The notes beneath the pieces were generated by a model. That model worked only from the letters and a program-made list of their open reading frames with translations. It did no database searches and was not told the DNA's origin. From NCBI RefSeq assembly GCF_963169125.1, contig NC_084794.1, positions 226,297,409 through 226,361,408 of the forward strand: a stretch of DNA of 64,000 bases. The letters are read 5' to 3'. The position numbers and the translations under genes are program-made. Shown here piece by piece: positions 44,351 to 56,357 of this stretch; within the stretch, counting starts at the first letter, position 1; the number at the start of each line of letters is the position of its first letter. Source of the stretch: Humulus lupulus (lineage: Eukaryota; Streptophyta; Magnoliopsida; Rosales; Cannabaceae).

Positions 44351-44683
44351 TTACTTTGCTGGAAGCGTCTTCGTGAACGGGTCTGCTAGGTTGTGTTTTG
44401 ATGCGATTTTCAGAATGGTCACATCTCCTCTATGTACGATTTCTCTGACTAAGTGGTATTTGCGCTCTATATGCTTTCCCCTCTTGTGGCTTCTTGGTTC
44501 TTTAGAATTGGCCACTGCTCCACTGTTGTCACAGTAAAGAATAAGTGGTTTCTCCACTTCTGGAACTACTTCCAAATCTGTGTAGAACTTTTTCAGCCAA
44601 ACTGCTTCCTTAGCTGCTTCACAAGCTGTTATGTATTCAGCTTCCATGGTTGAATCAGCTATACTTGATTGCTTAATGCTTCT
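44351..44683 (-). pseudogene. Copia RNase H
   Basis: It reads SIKQSSIADST then MEAEYITACEAAKEAVWLKKF, LYCDNSGAVANSKEPRSHKRGKHIERKYH and the terminal HNLADPFTKTLP, all hallmarks of copia RNase H with catalytic residues visible (E in MEAEY, D in YCDNS). It is separated from RT by a TAG at 44684 in the same frame, at a position that is Trp in relatives (GGVVV-stop-RS). Confidence 0.9.
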
Positions 44684-45715
44684 CTAGACAACTACTCCAC
44701 CACCAAGAGTGAATACTGACCCAGAAGTAGACTTTCTACTATCCTTGTCAGATTGAAAATCTGAGTCAGTGTATCCAGTAGGTTCGAGGCCACTACCCGA
44801 ATATACTAGCATATAGTCTCTCGTTCTCCTGAGATACTTGAGAATATGTTTCACCGCAATCCAGTGTTCCAAACCTGGATTTGATTGATAACGACTGACA
44901 ATCCCTACTGCATAACATATGTCAGGTCTAGTACATAACATTGCATACATTAGGCTCCCTACAGCTGATGCATAGGGATACTTTCTCATGTCCTCTTGCT
45001 CTTGTGGTGTCTTTGGACACTGATCTTTACAAAGAGTAATTCCATGTCTGGTCGGCAATTGACCCTTTTTGGAATTCTCCATAGAGAATCTTTCAAGCAC
45101 TTTATCAATATAATTTGCTTGTGAAAGTGTCAGGAGCTTGTTCTTTCTTTCTCTTAGAATTTTAATGCCTAGAACATAGCTCGCTTCTCCCAAATATTTC
45201 ATTTGGAATTTGTCAGCCAACCATTTCTTTACATTTGATAATGTCTCTACATCATTCCCAATGAGTAAGATATCATCAACATAAAGAACTAAGAAAACCA
45301 CAATTTTTCCTTTGATGTATTTATAAACACATGCTTCGTCAACATTTTGTTCGAAACCATATGTTTTAATAGTTTCATCAAATGTTAAGTTCCAAGATCT
45401 TGATGCTTGTTTCAATCCATATATGGATTTCAACAACTTGCATACTTTTTGATCTTGATCCTTCTTTATAAACCCTTCTGGTTGTTCCATATAAATGGTT
45501 TCATCAAGGTGGCCATTCAGAAAGGCTGTCTTGACATCCATTTGCCATATCTCATAATCACAGATGGCAGCTATGGATAAAAGTATGCGAATGGAATTAA
45601 GCATGGCCACAGGAGAAAATGTTTCTTCATAGTCCACACCATCTCTTTGTGTGTAGCCTTTGGCCACAAGCCTTGCTTGATAGGTTTCTACCTTTCCATT
45701 TGCACCCCTTTTCTT
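44684..45715 (-). pseudogene. Copia reverse transcriptase
   Basis: The frame contains RLVAKGYTQRDGVDYEETFSPVAML, IWQMDVKTAFLNGHLDETIYM, KSIYGLKQASRSWN and the catalytic VLYVDDILLIG, then the connection (SQANYIDKVLERF, YASAVGSLMYAMLCTRPDICY). The domain is otherwise complete, but its start is cut off by TAG near 45716 and its end by TAG at 44684. Intact relatives copy element RNA; this copy cannot make the full enzyme. Confidence 0.93.
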
Positions 45716-47832
45716 CTAGTAGATCCATTTGCATCCAATGGCATTAACATTGTCAGGCAGATCTACAAGTTCCCAGATTGAATTGGAATACATTGATTCC
45801 ATTTCTTGATTCATGGCATCTTGCCATTTATCAACATCAGGGTCTTCCATTGCTTCTTTAAAATTCAATGGATCGTCCTTTTCAGTATCTGATACAAGAA
45901 CATGTGCCTCATGTTCGTAGCGAATAGGTTGTCTCATAATCCTCCCACTACGACGTTGCACTGGTTTTTCCTTTTCAGGAATTGTGGTTTCTTCGGTTGT
46001 TTTATCATTAACTGATGAAGAAGATGGCAATGAAATTTTATCTGTCATTAGTTCCTCTAAAACTACTTTGCTCCGAGGTTTAAAATCATTCATATAGTCG
46101 TGTTCTAAAAAGGTTGCATTTGTCGAAACAAATACCTTTTGATCACTTGGGCTATAGAAATATCCATCTCTTATTTCTAGAGCATAGCCCACAAATATAC
46201 ACACTTCAGACCTAGAATCCAGTTTTCCAGATTTAGGTCTTAGCACATGAGCAAGACAACCCCAAATACGGAAATGTCGTAAACTAGGTTTACTTCCATT
46301 CCATAGTTCTAGAGGTGTCTTTGTCACAGCTTTGGACGAAACTACATTCAAAATGTAGTTAGCCGTTTGAAGTGCATATCCCCAAAACGATAAGGGAAGT
46401 GAAGAGTAGCTTAACATAGACCTGACCATGTCCAACAGGGTCCGGTTTCTTCTTTCTGAAACTCCGTTTTGTTGTGGTGTCCCAGATGATGTGAGTTGGG
46501 ATTGAATTCCATGCTCAAGTAAGAAATCTTTGAATTTAGAATCCAAATATTCACCACCACGATCAGATCAGAGTGTTTTTTTAAAGATTTACCTAATTGC
46601 TTCTCAGCTAAGGCTTTGAAGTCTTTAAACCTATCAAAAGTTTCTAACTTCTTAAGCATTATGTAAACATGACCGTATCTAGAGTAGTCGTCAGTAAATG
46701 TGACAAAATATTCATAACCACCTCGAGCTTGAATGTTAATTGGACCACATACATCACTATGTATTAGCTCTAGTGGTTGTTTGGCTCTATTTCCCTTTGA
46801 AGTGAAAGGTCGTTTAGTCAATTTTCCTTCTAAACAGGATTCACAAACCGATAGGGTTCCAGCTATTAGTTCCCTTAGAGGTCCATCTTTAGTTAACCAG
46901 TTTATCCTATCTAGACTAATATGACCTAATCTTAAGTGCCATAGATACGTGTCATTTTCTTCAGAAACCTTTTGTCTTTTGTTACTTTGTGGAACAACTA
47001 CTTTAAATAATTCAGAATTATTGAGCGATTTCTCTATTAGATTAAGCATGTACAGTCCGTCCTTTTGTTTTGCATGAAAAATATTGTTCCCATTCCTTGA
47101 AATAAAAATCATATTATTATCAAAAGAAATGCCAAATTTTTGTTCATGTAACAAAGATAAAGAAATAATGTTTCTAGTAATTTCAGGAATAAGTAGCACA
47201 TTATTCAAAACTAGAAAATTGTTCTTAAAATTTAAACGGACTATTCCACATGCTTTAGCTGAAACAAGCGCTCCACTTCCCACTCTCATAGTCATCTCTC
47301 CTTGCTCCAACTGCTTTGCAGACTTAAGCATCTGCAAACAAGAACAAACATGGTTAGTGGAACCAGAATCAACTATCCATGATAAGTTATCTTGTTCCAC
47401 CATACAAGCTTCGAGTACAAGTAAATCTGATTTACCTTTCTTTTTCTCTTTTAGCTCGGTGAGATACTTTCGGCAATTTTTCTTCCAATGACCATCGAAA
47501 TTACAATGGAAACACTTTCCTTTGGGTGCCTTTTGTTTGGGGTCATTGTTCTTTTTGTTCTCGGGTGCCTTGGATGACTTCTTTGCCTTTTTTAGATTGT
47601 CCTTTTTGGGTTTGCTATCATTGTTATTGCTTTTTCTTTTCTTCTTAGAAGAAGATGGTTTTGCTTCAGCCTTACTTGAGATGGTCTTATTCAAAGACTG
47701 AAAAGTTTGTAATTCATTCAGCAATTGTGTCATGTTAAAATCCAATTTATTCATGACATAATTTGTTGTGAATGTAGAAAAATAAGGAGTTAAAGACTCA
47801 AGTATAATCCTTACTTGTGTCTTTTCATCCAT
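45716..47832 (-). pseudogene. Copia protease-integrase, frameshifted
   Basis: From the N-terminal side: gag tail with zinc knuckle CFHCNFDGHWKKNC (about 47480-47520), protease LSWIVDSGSTNHVCS (about 47345-47395), integrase zinc finger HLRLGHISLDR...CESCLEG (about 46830-46960), and first catalytic Asp in LIHSDVCGPI. A frameshift near 46555 destroys the second Asp block. The next frame (45716-46546) holds HGIQSQLTSSGTPQQNGVSERRNRT, with the catalytic Glu, the integrase C-terminus and the start of RT (IWELVDLPDNVNAIGCKWIY), ending at TAG. Confidence 0.92.
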
Positions 47833-48284
47833 GAATGCTCCATGCGTCTAAGCTTCATGAAGTACACTGATCATGTTCAAAACATGCTCACGCACAGATT
47901 GACCTTTCTTCATCTTAGCATTCATGTAGGTTCTAGTAGCCTCATGACAGCTTTGATCAAATAGGCGCCCAAACATTTCCTTAAGAGATTCTAGTATCTC
48001 AAAAGAAGTTTCCATGGATTCATGCTTTGTTCGTAAGACATCACTCATGCTTACAAGCATATAGCACTTAACTTTGTTATTGGATTGAATCCATGCATCA
48101 AATTTGTTCCGAACATGTTTTGGGGCATTGACGCCAGGTTCTTCAAGACATTCCTCATTTAGAACAAACTTGTGGTTTTCGCTAACCAACAACAGATTCA
48201 TATTTGATTTCCATTTTATGAAGTTATCACCAGTTAATTTTCTTGTTCGATCAAAACAGTGATGGAATTTCTAGAGATAGACAT
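47833..48284 (-). pseudogene. Copia gag, broken
   Basis: The likely start is ATG at 48282-48284 (MSISRNSI). A frameshift near 48236-48240 breaks it before LTGDNFIKWKSNMNLLL; the frame then runs to a TAG at 47848-47850 (SVLHEA-stop-THGAFMDEKTQ) and continues in phase into 47832. The UBN2-type gag blocks AWIQSNNKVKCYMLVSMSD and QSCHEATRTYMNAKMKKGQS are clear. Confidence 0.88.
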
Positions 48285-50148
48285 ATTCTGAATAAAATAA
48301 AAAATACAAATATTATTATTATAATTAGAAAAATAAATATCAAAGTTTTCGGAAATTAAACGTGATGCATGAGCACAATTAAAACACATAAAATAAAGAT
48401 TAATTTCCACGATAAAATTTTCTAACAATTAAAGTGCCGCCTTAGGGTCGGTCAAATTAATTTTAGAGAATTTATAAGACATTCTTATCTTTATTGTTTA
48501 AAACTTAAAATAACTCTTTATTTTCTCTTTTAAACATTAAAGTACCGCTTAGTTTGGTCAAGTTATGATTATCCACTGCAAAAGCTTAATCATAGCTTTG
48601 TGAGTGTAACCCATTATTTCAGAGTTCATGACTTAACTTAGGACATGCCGCCTTAGGGTCGGTCAAGCCTAAAATACATCATTAGTTATATCTATGTAAG
48701 AAATACATCCTTGCTATTGATATGTCTAGACACCTTCCTTAGGGGCACGAAAACAAAGCCGTCGCGAGGTGCTATTCATATCTCACGGTGTTATATTAAT
48801 AATGGAGACCATGGGTTATGTTTGAGATATCAACCCTCTCCCACTCACTATTTTGAAATAAGTGTTTTTAACCTAATTAATTCCAAATTAATTATAACAT
48901 CTTTAAACCTTATGAACATAATTAAAATTGGAAAGAAAGCGAGTTTCTAGGTCCATATCCAATTTTAAATTACCAATCATGTTTATCTAAACTTTACTAA
49001 AAAATACTTTTACAATAAAGTTGGTTTAAAGAAAATAAGTCATAAAGACTTAAAAATTGGTGTGATATTTTACCAAGTTTTCAAAATAAAACTAATTTAC
49101 ATGCAATTGATTTCACAAAATAATTCATATAAACATATAGGAAAATCCTAATAATCATGTTTCTACAAATGAGATGCATGATTATGACTGTGTGGGTTTT
49201 TATGTATGGCATACAATGCATGAACATGTTATCAATCACATCAATCACATAAAAATAATTATTTAAATAAATAAATAAATAAACAATAAATGTTGAACCG
49301 GGTGCTTTTGGGTATTTATAATTTTACAACCACTTTATAAAATTAAAAAATAAAATAAAAACGCCTTGATCTCCATCAGACTTCTTTACTTTACTGTCGG
49401 TAGGATATGTGTCGTTGTTGGTCCAGAATAATAATAAGAAAATAATTTTCTAATTATTTTAGATTAATTAAAACAAACTTTTAAATAATCATTATTTTTA
49501 TTTTTCTTTTTAATTAAAACAAATTTTAATTAAAATTAGAAACTAAAATAATTAAATAAAATCTGTTATTTTTAAAATTAAATTTTGAAATTAGATTTAA
49601 AAAAAAATGTTTGTTAGGATAACACATTATCTAAATATCAAATTTATAATAAATAGGATATTTAACATTTAAAATTTTAAAAAAATAACAGAATAATTTC
49701 TGAAATTAAAAAAAAATTCTTAACCAGCAGGACGGGGACATGTGGCGTCAAACGGGGCTGTCGGGGCCGGGTTGTACGGAACCATACGAACCCGTCTGTA
49801 CGGTTCGTACGGACGTCCGTACGACGTCCCGGCAGCGGGTCGGAGGGCGGCCTCGGAGGAGCGGTGGCTGAATTCTGAATCCTGGGCTCCATTCTGACTT
49901 TTGTGTGATCAAAATTACAATTTTATGGTGTCAAAAACCAAATAAAATTACATAAATCTTATGCCCTTTAATGGCTTACACAATGATCTAATCATAAACA
50001 AATCCTAACCCAAAAATACCATACAATTAACGATTCAACATTCCCATGCATTCAATCACATTAAGCCATCCATTCATTCATCAAAATAAATAAATGCATA
50101 AAAGTAAACCCACATAGATTCAATATATATATATATATGTGTGAAGAT
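48285..50148 (-). other. Copia 5' leader with GC-rich insert
   Basis: A non-coding leader of nearly 1.9 kb between PBS and gag. It is AT-rich, with three copies of a CCGCCTTAGGGTCGGTCAA-like word (48434-48452, 48543-48562 degenerate, 48648-48666). A sharply bounded GC-rich segment at 49725-49890 contains a 20-bp perfect palindrome. A 71-codon ORF (49677-49892) spans the GC island; no family recognised. Confidence 0.65.
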
Positions 50149-50161
50149 GACTCTGGTACCA
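50149..50161 (-). other. Copia primer-binding site
   Basis: The minus strand reads TGGTACCAGAGTC two bases inside the LTR end (CCAACA-AA). It is a variant of the tRNA-iMet site TGGTATCAGAGC. Confidence 0.8.
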
Positions 50162-50163
50162 TT

Positions 50164-52063
50164 TGTTGGGTTTTATTAATCAAATCAGAGATTATACGCA
50201 GCGGAACAACAATCAAATTGTTAATTTAATCCCATAAGATTTCTAGATCTACTTCTTCACATGCATATATATATATTGAATCAAAGACATGAATAGAAAA
50301 AACACCTTAGGTCCGTCCTTGCTCCTATCTTTTTGTATGGCTAAATCCTTGAGATCTCACACCAAGATCTTCCAAATTATTCTCAGCACACAAATAACGA
50401 GTGTGGGCTCGCTATACAAAAAATAGGCAAAATGTATTTATCAGATGTTCTCAACACATGAGATCTGATAAAGTTTGGACCTAGGTTTTGTGAAGAACAG
50501 TGACTTTTTATGTATCACTGTTCTTTTTCTCTGAGAGAGATTTCTAGATATTTTTGTATCCTTGAAAAGTTACGTTATGGAAAAACTGATATCCTATATT
50601 TAATATATCCAATATATTAAAATAAAATCTTAGTTATTTTAAACAATTTGAAAATAACTAATCAGTTATCAGATTTTTGTTTAAATAATAATATTTTAAT
50701 CAAATTACAATATCTCATTATTTATTTAATATTTAAATAACTAAAATTATGGAACCTAGAAACTGCTCACAGTCTCTTATGCGTGTAGCACAGTGTCTGT
50801 GCACTGTGCTACACGTGTACCACATGCCAGTGATGGCATGTGATTTTTCCCAATTTTTATTATTATTTAAATACCAAAAATCCCAAAAATAAATTAATTC
50901 AAAATTAATTATATTTTTGTTAAATCAAATAATTAATTAATTAATTACACATAATTATACAATAATTATGTTTGATACATAGAAAAATATTTTACTTATC
51001 ACATAAGTCTTTTTTGCCCATTTTTGTATTTACCTTTGTTAGTGATTGTTTGAGCCATTTCGGGGACCATGGACCTATAACATTAAGCTCAAACAAATTG
51101 AAACTAAATAATTAAACTCTTTAATTATAATAGTTAATTTATTAATTATGATATTTCTCCACTATAAATTAAGAATTGCACTCTTTATGTTTCAGATATA
51201 CTTTTACAGAAATCTTATCTTAAGTCGTCCATTGATATAACCATCTTTCAATAGTTCAACCCTCTAATTAATTAGTTCATAAATTAGAATGGAAGAATTA
51301 CCATTTTACCGTTCTAATTTACTTCTTATTCCTTAAGTACCATTAATTCACTAGTGAATAATTAATCTATAATCTAATTATAGATTTGAGCTCAAAATAA
51401 TTCAGTTCCAGAATTAACCCTTAAGGGAACTAATATACGATCCGTTAGGAAAGAATAGATCCCGTATTGTTGATACATGTTCCCAACCATCCATGATATT
51501 AAATCTCCAAAACAAAAGTCATTAGCCTCATTCTTTGAAGAGACCTTAACGAATGAATCGAAAGATTTAATAAACATGAACAGGAGTTCATGAACACTCA
51601 GGATTTAGGTTGATCTATTAATGGTCATCAGTTATGATATGAATTACAAGTCTTTATTCTTAAATGGTCTTTGGATAAAGACTTTTCATATCTGTCCATG
51701 CCATATATAATCATATTATATAAAGCACCTTTACCGAGATGTCTTACCACATTAATAATCCGAATCTAGATTATTTGTATCATTATGATACTCAGTAAAC
51801 CGTTCTTATAACTCCAATTAAAGAATTCCATAACTTTAATTTGTTGTTGTTGACTATTTTTATTCATTATTGTGATCTTAATTCTCTCGTACTAATACAA
51901 GATCACATCCTTAATAATGAATATGGAATTTTTCTGATATTTACAAAATTATTCAAACAATAATTTAACAATCTAAATATAACAATAATCATAAACCATT
52001 GTATTTATTTATTCACAGAAAAAACAAATGTCTTTTACATGCTTTTAGGACACACTCCTAACA
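50164..52063 (-). mobile_element. 5' LTR of the copia element
   Basis: TGTTGGGTTTTATTAATC to CACACTCCTAACA on the plus strand; partner of 42369-44281. It keeps the less mutated ends of the pair. The ORF at 51392-51577 duplicates one in the partner LTR and is not a gene. Confidence 0.93.
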
Positions 52064-53141
52064 ACGATCCCCCACAAAAACAGCCCCGTTTCTCGGGGAG
52101 CCAACCAGGATACCGAGAATTGATCCGGGAAGTGAAGCAAGCCTCCACTGTGCTAACACAGATAAAGGCTTGGGGGGTAAATGTTATCCCCGTTTCCTCC
52201 CTGCACACGTGGGCCCGTACACTAAACCCATGGGCTATCCTGAAAGGACCCGAGGCCCAGACCGAGCCCAGTAGACTGGTAAGAAGGACATCCGGGTGGC
52301 CCAAATATCAGTAAGGCCAACATTATCCTGGAGTACAAGTCGGGACCATAAAGTTGGCACGTTTAGTCTTCCCAGACCCAGTGTAAGGTATCGTCTGGGA
52401 TGACGATAAGGTCGACGTTTCTAAGTCTAAAATGAACCGGGACGATAGTGGATGAACCCAAGCTCTGGTAAACAAACCAGGGTCTTGATAAATGGATCAG
52501 GATGATGGTAAACGAACCTGAATTAGGTAACTGGGTTAAGCGTGATAAGCTGTCCCAGATGCTAACATCTCCTTGAGAAACACGGAGTTTTGTCTCCTCA
52601 ACTAACCTGCAGAAGAGGTTACAAATGGAATGTACACCGTTATTTAGAACTGTATTGCCACTACTCTGACGGATCCTGTCCCCCAGATTTCCTTAGAGGC
52701 CCACGATGAACCAGACTAAAGCTGCGTATTGTTGTCAGTCTTATAAAGTGGTTATGCTCAAGCTAGCCCAATGGGCCCTGATTAGTGTATTTTATTTAAT
52801 AAAATCTTTTGTATTAAGCCTCCATCAGTGAGAAAATAGTGTTTATGCCCTTATTGGGCCCAGATTAGTTCGGCCTAAACCCAGAGCACTCAACTACCAA
52901 TAAATATGAATAGTTGTGCACTGTGGAAATGATCCGATTTTTCTCTTGCAAACATACACTCTGCTCAAACTCAGAGAAAACCCCATTACTAAAGCTCCTT
53001 AAGCTCTAATACAACAGACTCGTGGACTAAAGCTCTTTAATGCCCCAACCATGTAAAATCCTTAGTGTGTTCATCTTTGAATCGTTTCTCTGAGCTCTCT
53101 AAATCTTTCATAATTCTAGTTTCCGAAAAACTCGGTAAACA
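52064..53141 (+). mobile_element. Tat-type 3' LTR with adjoining polypurine tract
   Basis: The LTR proper is 52182-53141 (TGTTATCCCCG to CTCGGTAAACA), homologous to the solo LTR at 32139-33097. Before it, 52064-52181 is internal element sequence ending in a polypurine tract, AAAGGCTTGGGGGG (52164-52177). It is therefore a 3' LTR whose body has been lost or displaced by the copia element. The right flank cataa (53142-53146) differs by one base from the TSD cgtaa of the solo copy. Confidence 0.8.
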
Positions 53142-56100
53142 CATAATATGCTACAACTTTTTTTTTTTTTTGGCAAACCATGCCTCTATCCTTTTGTTTT
53201 GTTTTAGAGTTAAGTCATATATATATAGTATAGATTTCTCCATTATAAATATATATTTATTTATAGAAGATTTCTCAATGGATATTATCTATGGATGGTT
53301 ACCATAAATCACTAAATAAAATTTTGATGATAAATGATTATAATGATGATGAAAATAAATAAATAAAATAAATAAAATCAATAATTTTGAATTTTTTAAA
53401 TTAATTAAGCAATAAACATTAGTTGGAAAGATAATGGTGTTGGGGTTTTATGCCCTAATTAAAACCCAAATTCTTTGTAATCTCATTTTATTATCAATAA
53501 AAGAATAGAAATCATTTTTTGACTTGGTCAATCACTTTGCTCACATGTTTTATTTTCATGATTATTTGTTTAATATAAACTTCTATTAAATCCCGAGCAT
53601 ATAGCTAATCTTATTTATAGTGACGTAATCACAGTGGAATATAAATATGATTATATGTTCAAAATAAGTTAGTCCTAAGATTAGTCAGTGCATCGGATTT
53701 ACACTGACTTGCCAATCTACGATATGATCTACTTACACATTACAGTGTTATGTTCTTTCCAGAACATTAACAAAGTAGATAAGATCGGATGTATATGTTA
53801 CATCGGACAGGACCGATATTGACAGTTGATAAGATAAGTAAACATGCCGTTATTATCTATTCTAGTCATATCATATAGTTGACCATAGGTCAATTCAATC
53901 TCAATTCTGAGTGGTTAGTATTCTAACTGATTGTATTATTTGAGTTCTTTGACTTGTTCGTTACCAGCTTACCCTACGGACTAGCCCATACTTACATCTT
54001 GGGAACTCGGTAGTATAATTGAGTGGGAGTGTTAATCATAGATATGAACATCTATAGCTTCTGATGAAGAAGTGAAACAATGGTTTCCTTTTAGTTTGGT
54101 TCAAGGTGATAAATGATAGAGATCTCATTTCAGTAATTAAATTAGTTTACTAAAATATCATTTACAAGGAACTAAGTGTTTTAAGTGTAAAATACAATCA
54201 GGGGTAAAACGGTATTTTAGTCCTATCTCATTCTAGACCGTCTATAGAGGATTGAGTGACAATTATGGTTGTAACAATGGATAATTAATAGCGTATCAAT
54301 ATTTGTTATAGAGTGTTCTATGAATTCAAGAGTGCAATTCCAAGTCTATAGTGGAGTCATGAGGAATTAATAAGTTAGTAAATTTATTTGTTAGATTTAT
54401 GATAACTTATTGGAGCTTGATTTCATAGGCCCATGGTCCCCATTGTACCTTGGATAAAATCATCTAGATAGTCTCAATTAATTGATTTAATTATCAATTA
54501 GAATTATCAAAGTTGACCAGGTCAATTTTGGATAGTTTCACAAAGTTGTGTAATTTTGAGAAGAAAAGAGAAATTATGGCAGATTTATTAATTAAGATAA
54601 ATTGGTATCTAAATTAATAAATAAATTTAAATCAAGGTTCAAATTATAAATAATTAATTTGATAAAGGATTTAAATAATTATTTAATTAATTAAATCAAT
54701 AGAAAATAATACATGCCTTGATTTTAAGACCAACGGGCTTATAATCAAATGAGAAATTTCACGGGCCTATAGCCCATGATAATTTCGACCTAGGGATTCA
54801 AAATAGTTGCTATTTTATTGATTTTTTAATTAAATTAAATGGCCTAATTGAGTCTATAAAAGGAGTGCTTAGAGAGAAGTCAAAACACAAGTTTGACAAG
54901 TCTCAAGTCAGATTTTCTGATAGTTTTAGATTCTCTCTAAACACAAGTCATTTTCTAAGCCTCTTTGTTATTTTCTCTTCTTCTCTCTATATCTATCTCA
55001 TGTGTTGAGAATTGCCCACACTAGTCTAGGTGGTTCTAAGGATACATTGGAAGATCGTGAAGAAAATAGAAGATCGGTTCAGTTTCTTGATAATACTCTG
55101 CGACAGAAAGGATACAAGAGTTAGAGAAACTGAAGGAAGGACTCTTAATTCCGCTGCGTATACTGTAAGTATTATATTATTTGTTTCTCTTTGAATTCAA
55201 TTTTAGAAACATGTTTTAGGCTATCTCGTATTAATTTGTTTAATATTAGATATACATGAAAATAAATAAAGATCCTGTATAAGCTTATCCAACAAATGGT
55301 CACATTAATTATTCCCATTAATTCCAAAATGATTTTTTTCTCATGGAATGGATAAAAGGAATGAATCAAGAATGAAGAAGGAATGACGAATGAATATTAA
55401 ATAAGATTTTTTGTATTTTTTAATAAATAAATATGTGACCGTCATGTCATCAGGTAGCCCTTCCAAAAGTTTGAAAAAATCAAAATTTATTTTTTAGAAA
55501 TATTAATTAACAATTATAAATATGGACCATTGATCTTAATCCAATGTTTAATATTAAAGTAACCATTTATGGGTAGTAAACATTAAGAATACCCCATATA
55601 TATATACTATTACTTTAATCAGCATAAATTATATATTATGTTTCCTTGGCATACATTTTAGACAAAATCGTACTACTTTGTTATCCGTAGAAAGACTTTG
55701 CACTTCAGTTTTAGAGATTTGTAAATATTGCTGAAGCTTTTCAACATTCGCATTTAAAGAATTTATCTCCTAAGCTTTTGCCAAGAAATAATGACCCGAA
55801 TTTGATATCTGAAAACACAAGAGATTCGCCAATTGTCGAATGAATAGGTTGAGCCCTATCATTGTGGTCTTAAAAAATTATATGATGCCGCTTGTGGATT
55901 GAAGTTCTAGCTCCGCCACTGAACACTCATTATATCAATGTATACATACTAGGTGCAAGCAACGTGCAATGTATGTTTGCTTAATTTTATTTAGAAAATT
56001 TATTAATTATTTTTATTATGTATTTTGTGATTTCCAATTAAATTATCTATGTTTTAAAAAAATAAATATGATTATAATCTACAATTAAAAAAATATATAA

Positions 56101-56357
56101 TTATACTCTATTTTAAATTAATCCAAAGTTATAAAATAGACTAAAATATAAATTCATTAAAAATATATAAACAATAATATTCACTCTAAATATTGTAGTA
56201 ACAAAAAAATATATTATAATTTGATAAATAGAGAATCTGGAGATTGAGAAAATATTTATATATTGTTACATATGTTTTTTTTTTAAAAGGGATATATAAG
56301 GAATATATATTAGGTATACGTGTGTCTATATTGTTATCCATATTTCCACATTGGACA
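53142..56357. repeat. Spacer of the duplicated block, copy B
   Basis: The parts are 53142-53437 and 55300-56357, colinear with 33098-34432 and separated by the solo copia LTR. It is non-coding and AT-rich, with a poly-T run at 53158-53171 and the dispersed AT-rich repeat at 56040-56230. Confidence 0.8.
53438..55294 (+). mobile_element. Solo copia LTR
   Basis: This is 1857 bp, TGTTGGGGTTTTATGCCC to GCTTATCCAACA, with perfect TSD aatgg (53433-53437 and 55295-55299); the empty site is intact in copy A at 33375-33379. A TATA box (CTATAAAAGG) at about 54855 and TTCCGCTGCGTATACTG near 55150 give plus orientation. It pairs with the inverted copy at 27605-29462. Confidence 0.95.

Larger units (their letters stand above)
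42369..52063 (-). mobile_element. Ty1/copia retrotransposon with both LTRs
   Basis: Minus-strand order is 5' LTR (50164-52063), PBS (50149-50161), long leader, gag, protease, integrase, RT, RNase H, polypurine tract (44282-44295), 3' LTR (42369-44281). Integrase before RT is diagnostic of copia. LTRs of 1900 and 1913 bp look nearly identical over most of their length, so insertion is comparatively recent. The copy is nevertheless dead: two frameshifts and at least three premature stops. Flanks are gagat and acgat, only three of five bases alike, so the TSD is decayed or one side rearranged. Confidence 0.93.

Noticed and set aside
42364..52068. Clean five-base TSD for the copia element
   Set aside because: Flanks gagat and acgat share only the last three aligned bases; not enough to claim an intact TSD.
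52039..52314. ORFs of 89-91 codons on both strands
   Set aside because: They span the copia LTR end and the start of the Tat LTR, so they cannot represent one gene.
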